NCBI GenBank assembly: GCA_017612755.1
Contig: JAGAFH010000008.1
Location: 1 to 12,460 of the forward strand
Reading direction: 5' to 3'
Source of the DNA: Clostridiales bacterium
Lineage (GTDB): Bacteria > Bacillota > Clostridia > Saccharofermentanales > Saccharofermentanaceae
Length of the DNA stretch: 12,460 bases
Shown here: in pieces, positions 6,605 to 12,460 of the stretch
How positions within the stretch are numbered: the stretch's first letter is position 1
How the letters are laid out: every line of letters begins with the position of its first letter
Notes under the pieces: model-generated
Database searches by the model: none
What the model saw: the letters and a program-made list of their open reading frames with translations, nothing else
Told to the model about the DNA's origin: nothing
Made by a program: the position numbers and the translations under genes

Positions 6605-7590
6605 GCCTGTACAGCCGTAAGGGCTACAGTAGCTACGATATCCTCAACGGAACATCCTCTTGAAAGATCGTTACAGGGCTTATCGAGACCCTGAAGGACT
6701 GCGACCGCGTCGCAGCCTGTAAGACGCTGGGTGATCTTATATCCGATATTTCCTGCCTGAAGGTCAGGGAAGACCAGGACGTTGGCATGGCCTGCAACGC
6801 TGCTTCCCTTTGCCTTTGAAGCGCCGATCTCGGGGATGATGGCAGCATCAAACTGCATCTCACCGTCCAGCTCAAGATCCGGTGCCAGGGTATGGGCGAT
6901 CTCTACAGCTTCTGCTACCTTGTTGACCAGCTCATGCTTTGCGCTTCCCTTGGTGGAGAAGGAAAGAAGAGCTACCTTAGGCTCTTCGATGCCGCAGAGC
7001 TTCTTAGCTGTTCCTGCAGCGGATACTGCGATGTGGGCCAGCTCCTCAGCTGTGGGACAGGGCATTACTACGCAGTCAGCATATACCAGAAGTCCGTTAT
7101 GTCCGATATCTTCCTTAAGGCCGTCCATAAGGAAGCAGGAAGATACTACCTTTGTTCCGGGGGCTGTCTTGATGATCTGAAGGGCAGGGCGGAGCATATC
7201 TCCTGTGGAGTGGACTGCGCCGGATACGAGACCGTCCGCATCTCCTGTCTTTACCATCATGATACCGAAATACATGGGATCCTTTACGATATTCTTAGCA
7301 TCTTCTTCAGTGACGCCCTTGTTCTTTCTGATCTCATATAATGCAGATGCATAGCCTTCAGCCTTTTCTGATGTAAGGGGATCGATGATCTCGATTCCGC
7401 TTATGTCAGCGCCTGCCTCTTTTGCAGTTGCTTCCACTTTTGAAGGATCTCCGATAAGAACGGGAACAGCGATCTTCTCGTCCCTGATGATGGAAGCAGC
7501 CTTAACTGTCCTGATCTCGTCTCCCTCGGGAAGTACGATCTTCTTGATGTCTGCTCTTGCCTTGATCTTTACGTTTTCAATAAGACTCAT
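6598..7590 (-). CDS. pta: Phosphate acetyltransferase (phosphotransacetylase)
   Basis: The product is 330 residues, the usual length of the short, catalytic-domain-only Pta. It interconverts acetyl-CoA plus phosphate and acetyl phosphate plus CoA in the cytosol. Family signatures are clear: IVLPEGDE at 18-25, GDADGLVSGAVHSTGDMLRP (116-135), VLVFPDLQAGNIGYKITQRL (271-290) and NDLSRGCSVEDIV (307-319). S310, R311 and D317 correspond to active-site residues known from the Methanosarcina thermophila enzyme (S309, R310, D316). A phosphate butyryltransferase would be shorter and lack these blocks, so Pta is the better call. The ribosome site GAGAGG (minus strand, 7599-7604) lies eight bases before the ATG. 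It follows buk by 21 bases in the same direction and is almost surely in its operon. Downstream it runs into the convergent membrane-protein gene with no visible terminator. Confidence 0.95.
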   Translation of the reverse strand: MSLIENVKIKARADIKKIVLPEGDEIRTVKAASIIRDEKIAVPVLIGDPSKVEATAKEAGADISGIEIIDPLTSEKAEGYASALYEIRKNKGVTEEDAKNIVKDPMYFGIMMVKTGDADGLVSGAVHSTGDMLRPALQIIKTAPGTKVVSSCFLMDGLKEDIGHNGLLVYADCVVMPCPTAEELAHIAVSAAGTAKKLCGIEEPKVALLSFSTKGSAKHELVNKVAEAVEIAHTLAPDLELDGEMQFDAAIIPEIGASKAKGSSVAGHANVLVFPDLQAGNIGYKITQRLTGCDAVAVLQGLDKPCNDLSRGCSVEDIVATVALTAVQAQ

Positions 7591-7611
7591 TTCTGTTTCC
7601 TCTCTTTCCTG

Positions 7612-8730
7612 TCAGAATTCTATTCCTTCAAATCCGTCCCAGACGGGCTTGCCCTGATATGTAAGGATGGGATCTTCACCGTCTAAGGCCCTCAGAACTG
7701 AATGGGCCAGGGCATCCTGCTCCATCTCTCCGGGATATACGCTTACGGGTGCGATCCATTCGCAGCGCTCTTTTATAGTCTCGATAACGTCATTAAATCT
7801 CATAAGACCGCCGGTCAGGAGGATGCCTTCTACATTTCCCTTAAGGACCGTGCTCATCTCGCCGATCTGCTTACAGATCTGGTAGATCATCGTATTCCAT
7901 ACAAGAGTCGCCTTCTTATCTCCTGCCTCAACGAGGGCGTGGATCTTATCTGAATCAGCTGTTCCGAAAAGGCTTACGAATCCGCCGCCTCTGGAGCACA
8001 TAAGACGTACTTCGCTTACGGAATGCTCTTCGATATAGTCCAGGAGTGCCAGAACGGGAACGCTTCCGATCCTGGTGGGAGTGAAGGCGCCTTCTCCGTC
8101 AGCACCCATGTTTCCGTCGATCATCTTTCCCTTTTCGTGGGCGCTTACGGTGATACCGCCGTCGATGTGGGCAACGATGAAGTTACTGTCCCTGTATCTC
8201 TTATGAAGAACGTTATGGGCATGATACTGGGCCACGGCCTTCTGGTTGAGGACGTGGGAGTGGGAGAAACGGTAGATGCCCTTTATACCTGTGAGCCTTG
8301 CCAGATCGCAGTACTCATCCACATTGGTGGGGTTAAGTGTATAAGCATCTTTTCCGTATTCCTGTGAAAACTTCCAGGCCAGCATGACTCCCAGTTTTGC
8401 AGGATGCTCGCTGCCGCCTACTCCTGCCACCGTGTCCTCATAGAGCTTCCGGTCTATGACTGTAACTCCGCCGGGCTGGGTATAGGCAGAGCCGCCGCGG
8501 CCTACGAAGATATCGATATCCTTGGGGTCGATATCGTGGCCTTTGAGCATATCCAGGATAACGTTGTACCTGAAAGGTATCTGGTCATTTACATGCTTGA
8601 ACTTAAGAAGCTCGGGAGCATCGTGGAAGAGGTTTTCTTCAAAGAGTGATGTCTCGTTTTCGTAAAGGCTCACTTTTGTGGAAGTGGAGCCGGGGTTGAT
8701 TATAAGAAGCTTAAGGATCTTTCTGTCCAT
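7612..8730 (-). CDS. buk: Butyrate kinase
   Basis: The product is 372 residues, close to the usual length of about 355-360. It phosphorylates butyrate reversibly; in fermentation it runs from butyryl phosphate to butyrate and makes ATP. It is an ASKHA-fold kinase: phosphate-1 loop INPGSTSTKV (11-20), VGRGG (76-80), phosphate-2 segment AHIDGGITV (187-195), GADGEGAFTPTR (209-220) and adenosine motif LLTGGL (304-309). The FTPTR and NPGSTSTK forms are typical of Buk rather than acetate kinase. I place the start at ATG 8730, where GGAGG (minus strand, 8738-8742) sits seven bases upstream; the frame stays open another 135 codons, but that part overlaps the ABC-F leader and is not family-like. The next gene is pta rather than the usual ptb. 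Substrate range (acetate, propionate, branched acids) cannot be read from sequence. Confidence 0.94.
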   Translation of the reverse strand: MDRKILKLLIINPGSTSTKVSLYENETSLFEENLFHDAPELLKFKHVNDQIPFRYNVILDMLKGHDIDPKDIDIFVGRGGSAYTQPGGVTVIDRKLYEDTVAGVGGSEHPAKLGVMLAWKFSQEYGKDAYTLNPTNVDEYCDLARLTGIKGIYRFSHSHVLNQKAVAQYHAHNVLHKRYRDSNFIVAHIDGGITVSAHEKGKMIDGNMGADGEGAFTPTRIGSVPVLALLDYIEEHSVSEVRLMCSRGGGFVSLFGTADSDKIHALVEAGDKKATLVWNTMIYQICKQIGEMSTVLKGNVEGILLTGGLMRFNDVIETIKERCEWIAPVSVYPGEMEQDALAHSVLRALDGEDPILTYQGKPVWDGFEGIEF

Positions 8731-8764
8731 AAGGATCCCTCCGGTATTAATAAAGTCGTTTTGG

Positions 8765-8773
8765 ATTTTAACA
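8765..8773 (-). promoter_or_regulatory. Candidate promoter of the buk-pta operon
   Basis: On the minus strand 8773-8765 reads TGTTAAAAT, an extended -10 with TAAAAT. The upstream DNA (8774-8810) is very A/T-rich; a -35 of TAGATT at 18 bp is weak. The leader to the ATG at 8730 would be about 28 bases. Confidence 0.4.
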
Positions 8774-8851
8774 TCAAATAATAATTTTAATCTACATTTA
8801 ATGCAGTCATTTTTATGGTCGATTTCTGATATGCTGTCTTTTCCCTGCATA

Positions 8852-8879
8852 TTGACGGGTTCCCGCCCTCTGTGATAAA
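8852..8879 (+). promoter_or_regulatory. Promoter of the ABC-F leader transcript
   Basis: TTGACG at 8852-8857, a 16-bp spacer and GATAAA at 8874-8879 preceded by TGT (extended -10). The inverted repeat CGGG-TT-CCCG (8856-8865) lies across the end of the -35 and the spacer and could be an operator. Transcription is expected near 8886, giving a leader of about 225 bases before the ABC-F ATG. Confidence 0.6.
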
Positions 8880-8895
8880 GTCGGGACGTAAAAAG

Positions 8896-8950
8896 ATGAA
8901 AGGCGTCATTAGACGACAGGTGAGGCAATGAAGAACGCATGATCGGATGA
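8896..8950 (+). other. Chain of three very short overlapping leader reading frames
   Basis: Three short frames follow one another: 8896-8931 (11 codons before stop, MKGVIRRQVRQ), 8928-8942 (MKNA) and 8939-8950 (MIG). Each stop shares an ATGA with the next start (8928-8931, 8939-8942, and 8947-8950 into a longer frame). Only the MKNA frame has a good ribosome site, AGGTGAGG at 8918-8925; the first frame has almost none. MKNA is therefore the most likely translated leader peptide, and the others may be reached by reinitiation. Confidence 0.35.
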
Positions 8951-9105
8951 GCGTAAGTAAGACAGATCGTTCTGTCTCTATTCATGAGTTTTTCTCGTGC
9001 GCTTGGTCTGGTGATGCGATGCCTTCTGCAGTTGTCATAAATGCGGATATATCGGTGAACCTGCTTTTGCGCGTGAGCAAAAACAGGTTTTTTGTTAAGA
9101 GGTGA
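8947..9105 (+). CDS. Possible 52-residue leader frame that runs through the terminator into the ABC-F ribosome site
   Basis: ATG 8947 shares an ATGA with the stop of the preceding MIG frame and opens 52 codons, ending at TGA 9103-9105. It begins MSVSKTDRSVSIHEFF and ends NRFFVKR; it does not resemble a known protein and has no independent ribosome site, so it may be noncoding or reached only by reinitiation. Its position is notable: it crosses the whole terminator hairpin (9058-9089), and its stop lies within the AGAGGTGA ribosome site of the ABC-F gene, seven bases before the ATG at 9113. A ribosome translating it would prevent the hairpin from forming and would arrive next to the ABC-F start. 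A chance open frame of this length is quite possible. Confidence 0.25.
   Translation: MSVSKTDRSVSIHEFFSCAWSGDAMPSAVVINADISVNLLLRVSKNRFFVKR
9058..9093 (+). terminator. Intrinsic terminator directly upstream of the ABC-F gene (attenuator)
   Basis: AACCTGCTTTTGC (9058-9070) pairs with GCAAAAACAGGTT (9077-9089): twelve pairs with one C-A mismatch, loop GCGTGA, then T to 9093. No complete gene precedes it on this strand, and the ABC-F ATG is 20 bases after the T run, so it can only stop the leader transcript. Confidence 0.88.
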
Positions 9106-9112
9106 TGCATAT

Positions 9113-10693
9113 ATGGCACAGATAAGCGTAAACAACCTGGGTTTTACATATGAGGGCAGCTGGGAGCCCGTATTTGAGAATGTCTCATTTAATATCGATA
9201 CCGACTGGAAGCTGGGGTTTATCGGCAGGAACGGAAAGGGAAAGACTACCTTTCTGGACCTTCTGAGAGGAAAGTACGAATACTCCGGATCTATCGGAGG
9301 AGATGTACTCTTCGATTATTTCCCCTATGAGATAAAAAAAGACGATCTGGAAAAGAGCGTGTCCGAACTTCTTGAAGGATGGAAGCCCATGACCGAGGAG
9401 TGGCGCGTCCTTATGGAACTTCCCGCCCTGAAGGTCCCGGCGGAACTTATGTACCGCCCCATCGGGACTTTAAGTTTCGGTGAAAGGACTAAACTCATGC
9501 TGGCAGTCCTCTTTTCCGGGGACAACGATTTTCTTCTTATCGACGAGCCCACCAACCATCTGGATGCGGAGGCAAGGCAGACGGTAAAGGAGTATCTTTC
9601 TTCCAAGAAAGGCTTTATCCTGGTATCCCACGACAGGGATCTTCTTGATGCGGTAATAGACCACGTACTAGTACTGAACAGGAAGAACCTGGAGGTGGGT
9701 TCAGGTAACTTTACCACCTGGTGGGAGAATAAGGAGAGAAGGGATTCCCACGCCAAAGCTGAAAACGAGAAGCATCTCAAGGAGATCGGAAAGCTTAAGA
9801 GCTCCATGGACAGATCCTCAAGATGGGCCGAAAAGAACGAGAATACCAAGATAGGTTTCGACCCTCTGAAGGAGCCGGACAGATGTGCGGGGACCAGGAG
9901 CTACATTGGCGGAAAGACGAAGAAGATGGAGGCCCGGGTCAAGTCATACCAGGTGAGGATGGAAAGGGAGATCGGAAGGAAAGAAGGTCTTCTGGAAGAT
10001 ATCGAGCAGATAAGGAGCCTTAAGCTCTCCCCACTGGAGCATCCCAAGAAAAGACTCCTGGATGTGAAGGACTATTCCCTCGGATACAAGGGAAAGGAGC
10101 TGCTCTTTTCGCCCGTAACATTCGAGATAATGACCGGAGAGATAGTCTTCCTTACAGGAGCTAACGGGTGCGGAAAGAGCAGTTTCATCAAGTCTGTCCT
10201 GAACAAGATCGCCCTGGCCCAGCATGCGGACCCCGGATCCTGTGAGACCCTGCTTGCGGATGCCGGCGCCAAGGATCTGTCTGACCTTATAGACGAAAAG
10301 GGAAGGATGGAGGCGGCCCCCAATATGATCGTCTCATATATAAACCAGGACACCACGAGACTTCATGGAGATCTTACCCGGTATGCTCAGGAAAGGGGTA
10401 TCGACGTTACCCAGTTCTTTACTGTCTTAAGACAGCTGGATCTGGAGCAGTCAGCTTTCGAAAAGGACATATCCACCTTCTCGGAAGGACAGAAAAAGAA
10501 GGTGCTTATCGCCGGGAGCCTGGTGACTCCGGCCCACCTGTATATATGGGACGAACCCTTAAACTACATCGATGTCTTTTCCAGGATGCAGATAGAGGAG
10601 CTCATAGAAAAGTTCTCTCCCACCATGCTGATCGTGGAGCACGATGTGAGGTTTAAGGAGAAGTTTGCCACCAAAACTGTCGGACTACTGTAA
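9113..10693 (+). CDS. Lsa-family ABC-F protein, probable ribosomal protection (antibiotic resistance) ATPase
   Basis: The product is 526 residues with two ATP-binding domains and no membrane helices, so it acts on ribosomes rather than as a transporter. Start ATG 9113 follows the ribosome site AGAGGTGA (9098-9105); a TTG at 9092 lies in the terminator tail. Domain 1: Walker A GRNGKGKTT (38-46), signature LSFGE (120-124), Walker B LLIDEP with E145, and SHDR (172-175). The charged linker at about 205-305 inserts toward the peptidyl-transferase centre in this family. Domain 2: Walker A GANGCGKSS (349-357), signature FSEGQ (456-460), and LYIWDEPLNYIDVF (476-489) with E481. The DTDWKLGFIGRNGKGKTT start and LYIWDEPLNY-DVF block strongly recall Lsa(A) and the clostridial CplR-type proteins, which protect against lincosamides, streptogramin A and pleuromutilins. 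Residues about 370-405 are a longer loop than I recall in Lsa(A). The gene is controlled by an attenuator-like leader. The spectrum of drugs cannot be read from the sequence. Confidence 0.9.
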   Translation: MAQISVNNLGFTYEGSWEPVFENVSFNIDTDWKLGFIGRNGKGKTTFLDLLRGKYEYSGSIGGDVLFDYFPYEIKKDDLEKSVSELLEGWKPMTEEWRVLMELPALKVPAELMYRPIGTLSFGERTKLMLAVLFSGDNDFLLIDEPTNHLDAEARQTVKEYLSSKKGFILVSHDRDLLDAVIDHVLVLNRKNLEVGSGNFTTWWENKERRDSHAKAENEKHLKEIGKLKSSMDRSSRWAEKNENTKIGFDPLKEPDRCAGTRSYIGGKTKKMEARVKSYQVRMEREIGRKEGLLEDIEQIRSLKLSPLEHPKKRLLDVKDYSLGYKGKELLFSPVTFEIMTGEIVFLTGANGCGKSSFIKSVLNKIALAQHADPGSCETLLADAGAKDLSDLIDEKGRMEAAPNMIVSYINQDTTRLHGDLTRYAQERGIDVTQFFTVLRQLDLEQSAFEKDISTFSEGQKKKVLIAGSLVTPAHLYIWDEPLNYIDVFSRMQIEELIEKFSPTMLIVEHDVRFKEKFATKTVGLL

Positions 10694-10713
10694 TATTTAT
10701 TATTTATTTATTT

Positions 10714-10722
10714 TGTTATAAT
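10714..10722 (+). promoter_or_regulatory. Extended -10 promoter of the TIR-domain gene
   Basis: TGTTATAAT at 10714-10722 is a perfect TATAAT with TGn. The -35 region (TATTTA at 10694-10699) is weak and lies in an A/T-rich stretch directly after the ABC-F stop. I see no terminator between the two genes, so read-through from ABC-F is also possible. Confidence 0.6.
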
Positions 10723-10754
10723 CGAAGGAGCATTAAGGAATCGGGGATCACAAG

Positions 10755-12460
10755 ATGATAGACCATTACGACGCTTTTATCTCATATAAGCACGCACCGC
10801 TGGACTCGAAGATAGCAGATCATGTACAGAAGAATCTTGAGCATTTCAGGATACCTGACAAGATCAGACAGAAGACCGGCAAAAAGAAGATAGAGAGAGT
10901 CTTTCTTGATAAGGACGAACTGCCTATCACTGCCGATCTGTCAGAGACTATCTCCAACGCCCTTAAGAGTGCGGAGTTTCTGATCGTCATTTGTTCTCCC
11001 GAGACAAAGAAATCCGTATGGGTACAAAGAGAGATAGAATTCTTCCTTGAGCATCATTCAAGAAACAACGTGCTGACTGTCCTGGTGGACGGAGAGCCTT
11101 TCGAGGTCATCCCCGAGATCCTTCTTAAAGAGGAGAGGACCGTAACTGACGAAGAAGGAAGGGAGCATAAGGTCACCATCGACCTGGAGCCTCTTTCCTG
11201 TGACTACAGGCTGCCAATAAACACTGCCAAAAAGAAGGAGCTTCCCAGACTTGCTTCCGCTATCATCGGCTGCTCTTATGATGAACTGATGGACAGGAAC
11301 CGTCAGTACAGGATGAGAAGGATGGCCCTTATCTTCGGAGTCATCATGAGCCTTGGTATCGCCCTGACTGTATATATGTTTATCACCCAGGCACAGATAA
11401 AAGAAAACCTTCTTGCGGCAAAAAGGAGCAGAGCCCTTTATCTGGCAAATGAATCCACAAGACTTTATAACGAAATGCGAAGGATCGATGCCATTCAGCT
11501 GGCACTGGCAGCTCTTCCCCAGGATAATGAGTTTGATGTCATCCCGGAGGCTGAAAGAGCCCTTGCGGATTCCACCCTGGCTTACCAACCATGTGTCGGG
11601 AACAGTATCGAAGCAACATGGAACTATAATATGCCCCATGAGATCAGATATATCGGAGTGTCTCCTGACAGGGAGACTTTTGCGGCTGCTGATATTGGCA
11701 ATCATGTAACTATGTGGGACACAGAGACCCATGATGTGATACTTGATACGACATACGGATCCCAGATCGTTGGTATCAGACATCTGAACAATGACTATTT
11801 AGCTGTCTGGAGCAGTCGTAATGCCACGGTCTACTCCACCTCTGACGGAGAGGAACTGTGGGATATGGAATTTGACACATCCCTGGTCCATGGAGGATAT
11901 GAATTCTCTCTTGAATACGACGAAAAAGATGAAAGATTGTTCCTCCTGACATACGAACCAAAGCTTATCGCATTGGACGGAGCCACAGGAGAAATGGTCA
12001 TTGACTGTGAGCTTGATTACGACCGGGATTCGCTTTATATCAGTTACGAGAAACTTGAGATCTCTCCGTCAGGAGACCGCCTTATGGCTTTCTATAAGAT
12101 TGATGGTGAGTCTTATATAGGAGTGGTGGATCTTGATACCGGTGAAAAGATCGAAATACCTGTTGAGGGAGTTGTCAACAATATAGGCTGGGGAGATGAT
12201 GATCATATCCTTATCCAGACTTCTGAGGAAGATATTGGAAGTCTATCGAATTCGGATGATTTTAGCATTGTCAGACTTATATCCACTACTTTGATATGTT
12301 ACGACTCCTCTGACCTGTCTGAAGTATGGAGAAATGATTTTTCATATTCGGACCGTAGCTTGTATAGCGGATTCTTCCCGCTCCCTGCCAGAGATGCTGT
12401 CATGTATTATAATTCGGATAGAGCTATAGTCTATAACATAGATACAGGTGATATCATAAA
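10755..12460 (+). CDS. TIR domain - transmembrane helix - WD40-like propeller protein (3' end outside window)
   Basis: The frame gives 568 residues and is still open at the window end. ATG 10755 has GGGGA at 10743-10747 as ribosome site, and a stop lies in frame at 10734. Residues 3-125 are a TIR domain: box 1 HYDAFISYKH (4-13), a BB-loop-like FLDKDELP (50-57), then SVWVQREIEFFL (87-98). E93 in W-V-x-x-E-I aligns with the catalytic glutamate of NADase TIR domains such as human SARM1, so NAD+ cleavage or a cyclic ADP-ribose product is possible. Residues 189-211 are one hydrophobic helix after RMRR, which should place the TIR domain inside the cell. Residues 212-260 are helical (SRALYLANES, AIQLALAALPQ), like the stretch before WD40 repeats in nSTAND/WD40 proteins. 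From about 297 onward there are WD40-like blades (SPDRETFAAADIGNHVTMWD, 303-322; SPSGDRL, 437-443). The propeller would face outward or sense envelope state. The ligand and partners are unknown. Confidence 0.85.
   Translation, partial: MIDHYDAFISYKHAPLDSKIADHVQKNLEHFRIPDKIRQKTGKKKIERVFLDKDELPITADLSETISNALKSAEFLIVICSPETKKSVWVQREIEFFLEHHSRNNVLTVLVDGEPFEVIPEILLKEERTVTDEEGREHKVTIDLEPLSCDYRLPINTAKKKELPRLASAIIGCSYDELMDRNRQYRMRRMALIFGVIMSLGIALTVYMFITQAQIKENLLAAKRSRALYLANESTRLYNEMRRIDAIQLALAALPQDNEFDVIPEAERALADSTLAYQPCVGNSIEATWNYNMPHEIRYIGVSPDRETFAAADIGNHVTMWDTETHDVILDTTYGSQIVGIRHLNNDYLAVWSSRNATVYSTSDGEELWDMEFDTSLVHGGYEFSLEYDEKDERLFLLTYEPKLIALDGATGEMVIDCELDYDRDSLYISYEKLEISPSGDRLMAFYKIDGESYIGVVDLDTGEKIEIPVEGVVNNIGWGDDDHILIQTSEEDIGSLSNSDDFSIVRLISTTLICYDSSDLSEVWRNDFSYSDRSLYSGFFPLPARDAVMYYNSDRAIVYNIDTGDII

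Larger units (their letters stand above)
8886..9105 (+). promoter_or_regulatory. Structured leader RNA, probable translation-sensing attenuator of the ABC-F gene
   Basis: A leader of over 200 bases between a good promoter and the ABC-F gene holds several stem-loops. CGTC-ATTA-GACG (8904-8915) sits just upstream of a ribosome site. GACAGA-TCGT-TCTGTC (8961-8976) and CATGAG-TTTTT-CTCGTG (8983-8999) lie between AGCG (8950-8953) and CGCT (9000-9003), which can close them into a three-way junction. CGCAT (8936-8940), within a short leader frame, can pair with ATGCG at 9014 or 9041. GCAGTT (9028-9033) can pair with AACCTGC (9058-9064, one bulged C), the left arm of the terminator, and so act as antiterminator. 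Ribosome-mediated attenuation by short leader frames and a terminator is known for antibiotic-resistance ABC-F genes such as vmlR and Listeria lmo0919. The layout is seen; the mechanism is inferred. Confidence 0.6.

Noticed and set aside
8023..8367. 114-codon plus-strand frame
   Set aside because: It is antisense to conserved Buk sequence.
8731..9135. N-terminal extension of the butyrate kinase frame by 135 codons
   Set aside because: The Buk family starts at the MDRKILKLLIINPGS block; GGAGG is correctly placed before ATG 8730, and the extra part covers the ABC-F leader, its promoter and terminator on the other strand.
10693..10716. Possible terminator after the ABC-F gene in the A/T-rich stretch
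   Set aside because: There is no G/C-rich stem; it is only A/T sequence feeding into the -10 of the next gene.
11058..11783. 241-codon open frame on the minus strand
   Set aside because: It is antisense to the TIR gene, whose motifs, start site and long open frame are convincing; the antisense protein shows no domain.
1..12460. Mobile element, prophage, CRISPR array or tRNA gene
   Set aside because: I found no transposase, integrase, regularly spaced repeats, cloverleaf or CCA end. The only tandem repeat is the two-copy 21-bp element at 2683-2723.

Overview
The window looks like chromosomal DNA of an anaerobic, fibre-degrading Firmicute of the Lachnospiraceae (Butyrivibrio or Pseudobutyrivibrio type). 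This is inferred from gene content: a lipoprotein GH10 xylanase, butyrate kinase with phosphotransacetylase, a LytTR/DUF3021 pair, an Lsa-type ABC-F protein and a TIR-transmembrane-propeller protein. Strong AGGAGG-like ribosome sites and frequent AGA/AGG arginine codons agree. I see no tRNA, rRNA, insertion sequence, integrase or CRISPR array.

Layout. 2-655 is the 3' end of an acidic, probably exported protein, closed by an intrinsic terminator. 756-2672 is a membrane c-di-GMP phosphodiesterase with a degenerate GGDEF domain and an intact EAL domain. 2790-3887 is a three-gene unit: a tiny two-helix membrane protein, a stand-alone LytTR DNA-binding protein and a DUF3021 membrane protein. It is preceded by an imperfect direct repeat with a 21-bp period that I read as the LytTR operator. 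A bidirectional terminator separates it from the convergent xylanase gene (3932-5935, minus). A divergent promoter region follows, then a four-helix membrane protein (6092-6604), whose end overlaps the end of the phosphotransacetylase gene by 7 bp. buk and pta form a minus-strand operon (buk first). The genes on the right run on the plus strand: an Lsa-like ABC-F gene (9113-10693) behind a leader of about 225 nt, then a TIR-domain gene (10755 to the window end) that is open at the right edge.

Most interesting parts. The ABC-F leader has a good promoter, several very short overlapping reading frames linked by ATGA junctions, stem-loops, a strong intrinsic terminator directly before the gene, and a 52-codon frame that runs through that terminator into the ABC-F ribosome site. 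This is the expected layout of a translation-sensing attenuator for an antibiotic-resistance ABC-F gene. The TIR protein keeps the putative NADase glutamate and couples the TIR domain through one membrane helix to a WD40-like propeller, a possible sensor-effector. The LytTR unit with its paired 21-bp repeats and the Pta/Buk pairing are also worth checking.

Functions are assigned from recognisable motifs and remembered family features; no database search was possible.
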